Assembly: GCA_013397695.1 (NCBI GenBank)
Contig: VYZI01000012.1
Location: 5,964,372 to 6,028,371, forward strand
Length of the DNA: 64,000 nt
Direction of reading: 5' to 3'
Source: Centropus unirufus
Taxonomy: Eukaryota > Chordata > Aves > Cuculiformes > Centropidae
The position numbers and the translations under genes were made by a program. Every line of letters begins with the position of its first letter. Positions within the stretch are counted from its first letter, which is position 1. Positions 38,001 to 49,172 of the stretch are shown here, piece after piece. The notes under the pieces were generated by a model, which did no database searches, was not told the origin of the DNA, and saw nothing but the letters and a program-made list of their open reading frames with translations.

Positions 38001-40744
38001 AATTGTTTTGTCATAATAGTTTTTCTGCGATTTCCAAATTGGAATAAGAAACTCCCAAACTCTGCAGACTTACCTATCCGTGAATGTAGTGCAGCTTCTA
38101 AATGTTGGATGGGAACGACCAAGTTAAATATCAGGAAGTGGAAACTGTGCTATAATATCTTGGCAAAAGTGTATATGGTGAGGAGTTGCTTGCTCTGCTG
38201 GACTTGCAATGCTAATAACATGCATGTGTCTATTGGACTGTGTGCCATTTAGAAGTTGGCTGTGGGGGAGGACCTGCGTCGTGTTAGTGTGGATCAATCT
38301 TTCATCAAAATCTGACAGCTGAGCCCAGGACAGTGCAGGAAGGAGAGCTGGCTAGGACAGGCAGAGGAATAGGCAAGGGCTCTCCCCACGCCAAGTGCCG
38401 TCTGTGCTGATCCACCCCTGCAGGCAGCACTAGTGTGAGCCAGATCCAGAGCACACAGAGACTTGTGGCTGCCTGGGTCTGACATTCTTTTCTGGTCTGA
38501 ACCAGGACACCAGGGCAGAAAAATCTCATCTCAGGATCAGTAAAACACATGCATTAAGTGGCTATAACAAAGCATATATTATTCTCTCATTATTAAAGAC
38601 TTCTGTGATGTCTGTACCGCTTGCAAAACCTGGAACTGGCTGGGTTTGTTCCTCTCTTGTTCCTCCCAGAACGTATACACACAGTCAGCACAATTTAACT
38701 ATTCCCAGGAAGAGATGAGCTTTCCTGAGAGGAAACCAGTGTTTCATCTCCACCCAGAAAAATCAGCAGGACTGGATGAGATCCACAGTCTGGGATCTGT
38801 ATGTAAGCCCAGAGGCACCCCTTTCTTTCCCCTTGGCTTCCTGCCATTGTCTTTGACAGGAGCCCAGGTAAAGGGGGGCACTTTCTTCTCCCTGCCCACC
38901 ATACCAAGTATTTGTAGCCCTTTCAGGTATTATCCAGCCCATATATGATGGCTTTGTTTGAGTGCCTATATACATACAGGCATGTATACACTCATACATG
39001 CACACACACCTACTTTAGCCTTCTATTCCCGCACATACACTTGTATGGTGACCCTGGTCCTTCACTAAGTGCATCAGACTCCTTTCTGCCATGCTTATAA
39101 ATTTCCATCAACAAATATACGAATCCCACCTCTTTTCCTGAAAAATGAAGAAGCGTAGGATGGACATCCCATAGGAGTGCAGCCCAGTGTGCTTCACACA
39201 CTGGCACCACAATATGAAAGCGGGGGGCAACGGGTGGCCAAACTGGGCTTGGCTGCGGTGGTTGTGTAACACAGCTTGTCTCAGCTCAGCTCCTAATTCC
39301 TGCCTCGATCCAGCAAGGACTTTAAACACCCACACAGCCTTTCCAGCAGCAAGCCTTCAGGCCAGGTTCTTGGGGCTTTGCTTAGTGCGGCGGGAGCCCT
39401 GGGTGCCCTGTAGCCGCTTTCAGCATCCTCCCTTCCCTCCAAGCAAATCTTGGAAGCAATCCAGCCCCTGGAAGCTGCTTCGCTTTGCGTCAACAGTACC
39501 AGTCTGCTCCTCTGCCTGCACACACTGTGTTTCAGTGTCCCAAACACATGCCCTTCCTGGACCCGCTATTGCTTGGGAGACCCTGGGCCCAGGAGCAGGT
39601 TCCTGTAACTGTAGATTTTCAGGTCGCTGAGGTTGGCTTTTCCTCCCTTTCCTGTTCCTGAGACAGGCAAAGGCATCTGGCTTTCATTAGTTTTCAGTGC
39701 TCTACTCTAGGAGGCAAATTCTAGTTTGAGAAGGACTTTCTGCTTTTCACATATTGCTTTGAAGAAACTACTGTTTAAAAAGAAATGTTTTCTCATCCAG
39801 TGCCATCACTGGTAACACTGAAAGGCTGCTTTCAGCCTGCAGGAAACTGGCTTCAGGGAGACCTCAGCACCTGCTAAAACCCTGCCCTGAGCTGAAACCT
39901 CAACAAAACCCTCCACCACAGACCCCGTCAGCAAAATCCAGAGCCAGACCCTTCCCTCAGACCATTTATGAGGCAGCTGGGTGCTCTTCCTTTAGTCTCA
40001 GCCTAACAGCGAGAAGAGGAGCCTCACATGAGAAAGCCAAGTCTGACAGACCCACCAGCAACATCACACAGCTGGCAACAGCTGGGCTGCCAGCACCAGC
40101 AGGGCTGGACAACCACATGCCATCTCCTTGTGACCCTGGCCCAGCTTCCCCAGCCCACCTGCTGGTGGCCACGCCATGTGAGGCTTCATGCCCAAGTAAA
40201 GCTCATCTTTGTTCTGGTGTAAGGGACAGAAGTCCAGACCTGACCACCCCGGTGAACTGAACAACTCTACCAAGGTGCCAAGGCCAAATAAGAGGTTACA
40301 TCCACCACATCCATCCACACTGTGCACCACATTGTACAGCCAGAGTCAGCCCCAAACAACTGCACAGAGGGCGTATGTCACCTCCAGAGAAGCATTTTAT
40401 CACCCTCTGGGTGGGGTTATCCCCTGGTAACAAATCCAGACCTGACAGGGCTGGGGATGGGAAAGGGGAGGGCAAGGAAGAAAGAGAAAATCCTGGAAGT
40501 GGTAGTCCCAGTAGGAAACAGAGATAAGAGATAACCCATGATTTGCTTTGTGAGAAATATCTGCTCTCAGCCTTGCGGACATGGGAATTTTCTTTAGCAT
40601 CCAACACTTAAACCTTCTTCCTACCTGCACTAGGCATTCCTGCTTAATTAACACATCTGGAACTGCTGAACCATTTTTTCATTAACTTCACTGAGACAGA
40701 GGCTGCCTTTTTATTTATATCATCTACTGCCTTTAATGCTACAT

Positions 40745-41068
40745 TCCAGTACTTAAAGGGGGCCAAAAGAAAAGATGGGGAAGGGTTTTTTATGAGGGAG
40801 TGCAGGGATCGCTTGTGGCATAATGGTTTTAAACTGAAAGAGGAGAGATATCTGTTAGATATTTGAAGACCTTTTTTACTGTGAGGGTGGTGAGGCACTG
40901 GCACAGGCTGCCCAGGGAAGCTGCAGATGCCCCCTCCCTGGAAGTGTTCAAGGCCAGGTTGGATGGGACCACGAGCAGCCGGCAGGTGTCTCTGCCCATG
41001 GCAGGGGGGTTGGAACTGGATGATCTCTAAGGTCCTTTCCAACCCAAACCATTCTACGGTAGCATAAG
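40745..41068 (+). mobile_element. CR1 LINE 3' end, sense orientation
   Basis: The block runs in the order of the 3' end of avian CR1 elements: CAGTACTTAAAGGGGGCC, then ATGGTTTTAAACTGAAAGAG, TTTTTTACTGTGAGGGTGG, GGCACTGGCACAGGCTGCCC, GTTCAAGGCCAGGTTGGATG, GGTTGGAACTGGATGATCTC and TCCTTTCCAACCCAAACCAT, ending in ATTCTACGG, a decayed form of the ATTCTATG terminal repeat. CR1 copies are usually 5'-truncated, as here. Divergence is moderate, clearly younger than the copy near 29 kb. Any open frame antisense to it is incidental. Confidence 0.9.
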
Positions 41069-41145
41069 CAGGGCTCATGGGGTCCAGCACAATCCCACTC
41101 AACAAATAATGAATTAATACATTAATATATTATCAATGATCAGAA

Positions 41146-41171
41146 CTTGAGCTTGAGCCTGAGCTTGAGCT
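41146..41171. repeat. (CTTGAG)n hexamer repeat
   Basis: Four CTTGAG-type units, one with a C for T change, about 80 bases downstream of the CR1 end. Confidence 0.75.
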
Positions 41172-42660
41172 GAACCAGCCTGCTGTGCCTTTTTGTGCTA
41201 CTGGGACCACTACTTACTGCTGTCACTCACCTTCCAGCCCTCTTCTTGACCTCGGTGGACCTTGAAGACCTTGTAGGGTGAGCTTGCTGCAAGCAGCACA
41301 GGAGGTGGACGTTCACGTTCCACGTTGTTTCTGTGCAGTCAGCAGCTGAGGAACAGCACGCTGGATCTCCAACCCCGCACAGGTGGAGCTCCCCAGGGAA
41401 CCCAGCTCTGCATGTAACTGCTGGAGAGAAGAGCGAAAATGCTACCGATGAGCCCTGATGAGCACTGCAGAAGCGACACGATACCTGCCTGAGAGCAAAG
41501 CTGAGAGCTGAAACACGCTGTCACAGTCTGTTCCCGTGCATAAAGCTTTCGGCTGCTTTAGAGCACAGTACAGAGTAGTAAGAGGAGGGAAAATGCTGAC
41601 ACTTAGCAACTGCATTAACTTCAGAACCTGAACCAAACTGCTCGGAAAGGAGAAATTTCACTATTTTTGATGCAACTGTGCCTACACTCTGGAGCAAAGG
41701 GAAGTGATGTGAGTCCTGGAGTGCCTTTGCCACATACACAGACAAGGGACGGGTCCCTGTCAGGAAACTAGGGAAAAAATACAACAGTGATTTTTTCTTT
41801 TAAGAGTCCCACTGAAGCCTGAAACGTTTTGTCAGAGAGGAAGCAGCTCAAGCAAGTTCTGGGGCACTTTACTTACCCCAAACCACCACTTCTGGGCCTT
41901 TTGGAGGGGTAATAAATGGCAATCCATCCTCTGGTTTCTGTAACAAAACACAGCAAAAATTCATTGTATCAATGTTGCTAGGACTGTGTCTGGGAAGGAT
42001 GGGTCAGGTTGGCATTCACTTGTTCTGTACCCTGCAATGCTTAGCAGGAAAACGTTTTTTTAAATAAAAAAAAAAAATCTCTTATTGGGTGGTTGAATGC
42101 GTTCTGCTTCAGGTAAAGATTTGTCACCTCATAATACAGACAAAATGAGCAAACAATGCTGAACACTGAGGATACCCAGAATTCATTATTATTCAGGAGT
42201 CTCAGGACTTCTTCATCGATAGCTTTGATTCCCACAGGGATGTATTTTCAGGCAGAGAAGAGGTTGTTGTTCGATGGGTGAGGAAACAGCACTGGGTGAA
42301 AAGAGAGGTGTCTGCCCCACCTGCCACATCAGCATTAGCCCATCCATCACTGAAGCCAGCTCTCAGACAAGAAGTCTGCTTGGAAAGTAGAGTCTGATGA
42401 GGGTGAAGAGGCTCACGGTTTAAGGGGAAATGAACTTGATCACATCACAAAAAGCCCGTAATTATCTGGAATTATTTTGTTTTTCCTCATTTCTCCATTT
42501 TTTTTGTTTGTAAAAGTATAATTTTGTAGGAGGGCTTTAGGATTCGTGCTTGCAAATAAAATAGACTATAACTTGCATAGTGGGAGCATTTCAGTCTTAC
42601 ATGGTTGTCTCTTGACATGTTTACACAGCTGGCCAGATACCATTAAAACATATTTTCTCA

Positions 42661-42845
42661 GGAGGGAGTGTGGTCTAGTGGAATGAGCATGGGCCTAGGA
42701 GTCAGGAACTCCCACGTTGTAATTTTGGGTCACCAGTGATCAGCTTTGGTGTACAGAGTCATTTAACTCTTGTGTGTTGCAGCATCCCAAAAAGACATCT
42801 CCTTGTCACAGCTTGATGTTGAGGATCAATGTGTTAATCCTGGGG
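42661..42845 (+). mobile_element. MIR-like tRNA-derived SINE relic
   Basis: The left part, GTGTGGTCTAGTGGAATGAG followed by GGGCCTAGGAGTCAGGA, matches the tRNA-derived head of MIR/CORE-SINEs, with box A-like GTCTAGTGG. Next come AGTCATTTAACTCTTGTGTG, like the middle of MIR, and GATGTTGAGGATCAATGTG with GTTAAT, like the CORE segment. It is too decayed and has no intact box B or acceptor stem, so it is not a tRNA gene. The end positions are approximate. Confidence 0.7.
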
Positions 42846-43680
42846 TGGGAGAGGACTAGGCCCTGATGTGGTACCCGGGGTAAAAAACACCCAAATAAAA
42901 ACCGTGGAGGGATGCATTGGCTCTGACTTTCTTCTCCATCTTCACCTCTTATGGGATGGATTAGCCAGCCTCTGAATCGGAAATGGTGCATCTCGCTTGG
43001 TCTTGTGCAAGTCTTTCTGCTCTAAATAGATATCGTTCAACAAAGCACACACCAATGGTTTGCCACTATTCCTAGCAGGGAAAGAACGTGGCCTTTTTGG
43101 TATGACCACCACAGCTTTGCAGATGCGTGGTGAAGTGAAAAAGGGCACAAGCAGCAGGGTGAACTTTCAGCCCAACAACAATAATTATTAAAAAGCATCA
43201 ATTCCCAGAAAGCTGATGAACATACCAAATGCTACATCTGAACAGGAGCTTGCATAGTGATGGGTTGTGAGCTCCATGAAAGGACTCACTCTAGTTCTAG
43301 CTCAGTTGAAAAGCAAATAAAACCTAAAATGATATTGAACTAGGGCCTATACTGTGATGTAATTTGAAATTACAGCCTTCCTTCTTCAATTCCTTCAATT
43401 CAGGACACTTTAGCCATAGCAAAACCGAGATTGCTGAGTAGACTTCACATCTGTCCTAAAAACTGCATGCACACCAATCTGTATTGCTCCTGGGTGACGA
43501 TGTTGGAAATAATCCTACAAGGAGATATTTTTGCTGGTAGCTAAATTGTGACCTTACCCATTAAATATCCTCATTGTTTACTTCTCCCACTGCTGTCACA
43601 TCTGGTAACTGCCGTATTTGCGTTTCACTCTGTTGTTAATAACTGTTTTATTTGATGGAATATTGGAGATCATCCAGAAA

Positions 43681-43699
43681 AACAAAACAAAACAAAAAC
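43681..43699 (+). repeat. (AACAA)n simple repeat
   Basis: Short run of AAAAC units in intergenic DNA. Confidence 0.5.
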
Positions 43700-46600
43700 C
43701 ACTCCAAATCAGGCAATAGTTATTTTGTTGCTTCACTTTGGTGCCTTTAGTCCCTCTCTGTTTTTCAGGACCTTTAATAAAAAGGAAGAGCAGCTTGCAA
43801 AACTCAGGGACTGGCCTTGTTGATAGACCGTGCCTCTGGGTTTTGTAAGCAGCTGGAGGGGATTTGTGTCAACAACTTGAGTCATTATAGAGGACTGGTC
43901 TACTCTGTAAAGCAAATTTCTGCAGAGGGCTGTGAGACCAGCTAGGCAGCACGATGTCCGAGAGGCAGCGTGGTACAAAGCACTTTCTCAGGGTTTGTGG
44001 ATAGGGGAAAAAATGCGAAGGAGACAGAGCTGGAGGTGGCTGCAGCCTGAGAAAGTCCTGTGGCCATGTGTGTTCTGTACTGCAGCTGCTGTAGCTCACT
44101 GAGCTGTGCCTTTTAACTGACTTGGGGTAAGGGTCTTGGTGCCTTCTCTGACCCCATCGTTGTGTTGTGGGCTGGAGCTGACCACACCGAATCCCAGCAA
44201 CATTGGAGGAACAGCAGCCATGGCCCCACCTCATCCAGCTCTTGCGGAATGAGGTTCTGCCCAGCTCGATACCTGGTGAATCAAGGCTCTGTCCAGTCAC
44301 ACATGAAGACAGCTTTCCCCAAATGTCCAAACTGAACCTCCTGAGCTACAGCCACCTGCAAAGTTCAGCCGTGACCTGTGGTTCAGGAATCAGACCTTCT
44401 TCTCCATTACAGCATTCAGTGCAGGTTCTCTTCATTAAGAAACAAGTGAAAGAAACAGAAAGCCTTTTTTTGTTTGTTTTTCAGAGAGATTGTTCTCTTC
44501 TGGATGGCAGACTTCAACAGCAAAGAAATTGGGGCCTTAGGGGCCCAGTTTTAGAACCTCTAACCCAATTTTAGAAACTCCTGGAAGTTGGAGTTATTAA
44601 TGGACTTGTTGCTGAAAGCTGTGCTCCAGTGTTTTAAATGGCTGCGAAACATACTCCTGATAGGAGAACAAGCACAAAATCAAGGAAAAAAACCGGCATC
44701 TGTTATATTCCCACCCCTTCTATTAAAATTCTCTTCAATGCTGAAGTCTTGGTTGGTTTTCAAGGTCTTGTAAAATTACCTTAACATCTTATTAACTTCA
44801 GCACAAAAAAGTACTCACCCACCCTTACTGACGCAGTGGGGCAAGGGATAAAATGGGTATTCCACAAACCTGTCAAAGGAAATTTGTTGTCTGAGCTTGG
44901 AGTGGGTGCACAGTCTATGATGTAGTGCCACGCATATCTGCAGTGATCTATAAGAACAAAATATTACCATTTACCAAATATGACCATTTTGTCTTTTAGT
45001 AGCCTTACTTATATAATTGACACTTGCTACAGTGGGTTTGCTCCAGTATTTCATTACCAGATGATATATCCAGGTCAGCCTGGGGAGGTTAGAGCAGAAC
45101 CCCACTCCCTGAGCACGATCTGAAAATTTAGGTCAATTCACATAACTTTGATGAAGCATTAGAACTAAAATGATTAAAGTGACAACTTCCATTGACTCTC
45201 TGCTGAAGTCTCTGACCTTAAATCACAGAGGTCACAAAAAATATGTTAAGAATCTCTATAAACTCCAATTCCAAACACCTATTGATTAAGTATCTCTGTG
45301 GAGTGGGGACATAAATGTAGCTTCAAGGAAGCGCACAGTACTTCATGGTTTCTCAGGAATTAAAACTGTTCATAGGAATTTCACAAATTTCAATACATAC
45401 CTTTTTTTTTTCCCCCCTCAGCTCCATAAAATGCGTTTTTTAATAAGACAATGGAAAAGACAAGCACTCCAAGTTAACAAGGTATCAGTTCTGCCAAGGC
45501 TTCATAAAGCTCTCACCGTCTAGTTTCAAGGTTTTACAGAATAAAATAAAGACTTTTTTTCACTTAAAAGGTTTAGTATTTTTCCACGCCATGTGAGGAC
45601 AGATGCAAATGTTCAGTTTTTAAGCTACAGGGGTGCAATGGCAAAGGCCTGAATCACTGAATGAACCACTGGGCAAGAACTTTTCCTGACTACACAAGAC
45701 AACCACGACGACACGTGTGCTTTGTACGAAGGAAAGAGGCCATGATCAGTTGACACTGCAAAAATCAACATCCAAACCCAGATTTTCTTTTACTATAGCA
45801 TAATTTCTGTTTTGAAGAGCCCTGTGGGAGCTCTGCGGGCCTGAGGTGTCGCATGCTGGGGAGCGCTGGGAGGAACACGAAGGGGCAGAGAAGACTGTCA
45901 AGTCCACCTCCGCAGGCTGGTGCCAAACAGGCACCACAAAGGGGATCAGGAGCTTTTTCTTCTGAATACATCTTTTATGAAGGAAGGATGTTCCACTACA
46001 CTCACGCTTCCCATGCTTCCCACAGCAGACCATGCCATGGCAAGCCAACTACATTTTTCCCTTGTATCCAGAGACCCACCCAGATTACCTGAAACAGCCC
46101 TGAACTTCCCACAGAGGACTCCGCGCTCTCTTGGTGGCTGGAGAAGGTGGCAACAGGTGACGGAGGATGTGACACACCCATCAAGAATCCCTTTTGAAAA
46201 AAATATGTATTAAGTCTCCAGTCCCCAGCATTTTACAGTGTTGCCTCCTGATGTCTTTTGCTCAGAATTATGTGAAACAGGAACAAAGTCATGACATTTG
46301 CTTGCAAGAGTGTGATTTACACGCAGGAAGGAATCCCACAGTATTTATATCTCCTCTGTGAGTCATATTTTGGTATCCCTCATCCTGGGCCTTCACACGT
46401 CCTTTGCCCTACACACATTGGAATTGCATGCAACGAGGGAAATCAAAGGAGAGGAGGGCTGCTTTTGAGATAAATCCCACAGCACAAGCTCCTTGGTTAA
46501 ATGGAAAGTATTACAATTCAGTCTTTGCCTCCTGCTACGTGCACTGAGCAGAAGACAGCGTGGGTTGTGTGTACATGTGCCAGGGCAGCGTTTTCTCTGT

Positions 46601-47165
46601 GTTTATTTAGCAAAGCGGAGGTTCCAAAGCTACAAAAAAAGCAACCATTTAGGCTTCTAAGCCTTTGCTCCTCAGTGACAATGGGTCTATCTGGCCAGTA
46701 ATGCCAGTGTTAAGTGGAAAATTAACTATACTGTGATTTAATTTACAGGCTGAAGCTGGCTCCTGTCAGGGCCACACACAGAATGGCTTTGGGCTCCAAG
46801 CAAAGGGTCATGAGCCACAGCGGCCAGGGATGGGCAGCGTCTGCAGGAGAGGCAATGAGAGCCATCCAGAACGTGATGCGGATCATAGGGTGCACTAAAG
46901 TAGTTCAACCTGGCACAGCTTTCATACTTCAAATCCTCATTTGAAAAAATAAATTAAGTCTTAAAAATCTCACCTTCTTAGCTAAGAAGAGCAACTTGCT
47001 TTTTATCCTCTTATAAAGCACACTGAAGGGTTGGGCGATTCGGTCTTCTCTAGTGGGGTGCGTGCACTGGGGCAGATTTCCAAGCTGCAGTTAGGGCTTT
47101 CTGCTGTCCCTCAGAGCTGTGCCTGCATATTTGTAATTACAGCTTTGTGTGCACAGCTGCTATAT

Positions 47166-47181
47166 CTTTTGCCGGCAAAAG
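47166..47181. promoter_or_regulatory. 16-bp perfect palindrome, possible regulatory site
   Basis: CTTTTGCCGGCAAAAG is a perfect 16-bp palindrome. It lies in a stretch (about 47.1-47.4 kb) with TAATTAC/GTAATT homeodomain-like cores and CCTAGCAAC, an RFX-like half site. This looks like a dimer-binding site or an enhancer fragment, about 2 kb beyond the presumed ARNT2 3' end. Function is inferred only. Confidence 0.3.
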
Positions 47182-49124
47182 CCATGGTAATTGCACTTAA
47201 GCACTGCTGCATCTTCTAAGTGTGAGCCTTAGGTTGACATTTTTTTTCAGTTGGGTCCCAAACGGCACATTTTGTGTATTAGTATTTAGTGCCAGTCTAT
47301 AATTAGAAGATAATTTTTTCCAGAGCTAATGAAAAGATGCCCTAGCAACCTCTGGATCTGATCCCAAATCCATTAATCCAGTTTGAGTGATTCCATTTTA
47401 TTTTATGTGGGCCAGACCAAGAAGTTTGAAGAAAGATGCTGCCAAGTATGTCCAATCAGGAATATGCTGAAACTCGGTGAAAAAGGATGGAAGAATTCAT
47501 TCTGTATCTGTCCCTGTTACATCCAACTTGGAGAGAAACTGGGAAAATAAAATGACTAATGCTTCCTGATGATGGTATATTGCTGGAAATGTGGCTAAGA
47601 ATTAGCTTCCACGGAAAAATAAAGAAAAATATATTTCTATCACCGTAATGAAGGCTTAAGCTGTTGCTATTAGTCATTAATGCCAGTTTAGAGAGCCAAA
47701 GATGATAAATGTAGGGATACAGTGAGCCTCAACTGCACTTCTTTCCTTTGTAGCAGCCTTTGTGTGTGGATTTCTACCACAGCGTCCTGCCATGCTGAGC
47801 TGCAGCGGCTATTTGTCAGCAAACATTTTAATTTCAAATCCAGCATAATTAAATCTGGACTCCACACCAAAATTAATAGCTACCAGAGCTTTTACACGCA
47901 GTTGTCACGCCGGTGCCCAGAAGTATACCTGATTACACACCTTGTGCACATGAGAACACAGGTTAATTCCAATCAGTCTGACAGGAGGGCTAGGAGGGAT
48001 CCTAAATCAGCCCAACCACACCATGCTCTGGCATTCGTTCAACACCCGTTCTGTGTGTGCCTTTTCTGTCTGGATAAGGTTCTCCAGAAGCAAGTTGGAG
48101 CCTATTAAAATGCACTGGAAAAGCACCGAACGGCTGTCACGATGAAGGTGCGGTGCATTTCTACATGGGGTGCGGGGCACATCCATCACCAAAAGTGTTC
48201 ACAAACATCTGGGGAAATGCTGCAACATTACTACTTTGTTTAAAACCCAATTTTGACACCACGAGTGGAACATTTTCACTGACCAACCTCTCTCTTTGGG
48301 ATGAGCCCTTGGTGAGCAGAGCCCGACGGAGCAGGTGGGTCTGGTGGTTGTGTGTGACCAAGCACATCCAGTGACCTGATGTGACTGCGGGTGTCCCGTC
48401 CGGCCCCCGCAGAGCCCACATCTGCTCTCCATAGGCTGAGCCCTGAAAAGGGAATATGAACTGTGAAAACACCACTTACCCTGTACCCGGACTGCATGTC
48501 CACCAGCACAGTGCCTTCGGTTCCTGCCCTGGTCCAGCCATCAGCTTTTTGGATTTATTAGCAAGGTAAATCCTGCTCACAAACTATCAAGTTGACAAAG
48601 AAATACAGTATAAATACAATAAGGAACCACTGTGAAAGGCAAATGCACTTTACATAAGAAAGTCTGAAAAGGTCACCAGAATGTTTGTGGGAAGGATACG
48701 AGTATTGTTTAACTTTGAACAATGAGACCAAAAGGTGGACAAAGACACCACTGTGTTACCACCCCAGGGAGTGAATAAAAATTGTCACAGACGATGAGTT
48801 AATTCTAAATCAATTGTGCTCTAATGAAGCCCTCTACAATACAGTTACCGATTCACACACCTCGGCGTCGTCAGCAGAACTGGGCTGTTAATCAATGGAT
48901 TTCTGGAATGTCTTTTTTACAGTTGGGATCTCACACTATCCCTCCTCTCCCACTCCCCCTGGGCAGTCTTTATGCAACACGGACAAAAGGGGAACTTCCC
49001 GTCCACAACCACACAACATAGGAGGAGATTTCAAACACAAAGATCAATGCTTGATCTGAGTCTTGGCACAAATCGTATCATTCAGAGTTATTTCCGACTT
49101 GATGATTCCCAGCAGCATATCTTA

Positions 49125-49130
49125 TTTATT
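49125..49130 (-). terminator. ARNT2: Candidate distal poly(A) signal AATAAA
   Basis: AATAAA on the minus strand within GTAAATAAATAAG. Cleavage would fall at about 49105-49115. It is the more distal of two neighbouring candidates. Confidence 0.35.
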
Positions 49131-49166
49131 TACAGACGACACGAATTAACAACAGTTCATGACATT

Positions 49167-49172
49167 TTTATT
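49167..49172 (-). terminator. ARNT2: Candidate poly(A) signal AATAAA with GU-rich downstream
   Basis: AATAAA on the minus strand, followed within 20-40 bases by TGTTGTTAATTCGTGTCG, a GU-rich element of the kind expected just beyond a cleavage site. Cleavage would be near 49150. I favour this one slightly over the neighbour at 49125. Confidence 0.4.

Larger units (their letters stand above)
20781..49100. other. Intergenic region between ABHD17C and ARNT2
   Basis: About 28 kb without a recognisable protein-coding exon. Open frames are short, lack family motifs and are often open on both strands. GC content varies, with GC-richer patches near 36.1-37.5 kb and 39.2-40.5 kb. The region holds an old inverted CR1 relic, a younger CR1 3' end, a MIR-like SINE, inverted repeats near 27.1 kb, a 14-base gap and several simple repeats, each listed separately. 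A long noncoding RNA could be present but cannot be called from sequence alone. Confidence 0.7.

Noticed and set aside
40150..40175. CTCF-like site
   Set aside because: The CCACCAG half is present, but the following bases do not match the AGRKGGC core.
40644..41105. 153-codon minus-strand open frame
   Set aside because: It runs antisense through the CR1 3' end and has no protein-family match.
42661..42735. tRNA gene
   Set aside because: Only box A-like similarity remains. There is no acceptor stem, anticodon loop or box B, and the downstream CORE-like part identifies a SINE relic.
43869..44330. 153-codon minus-strand frame
   Set aside because: Cys/Ser-rich composition without motifs; the plus strand is also open nearby. 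Treated as chance.
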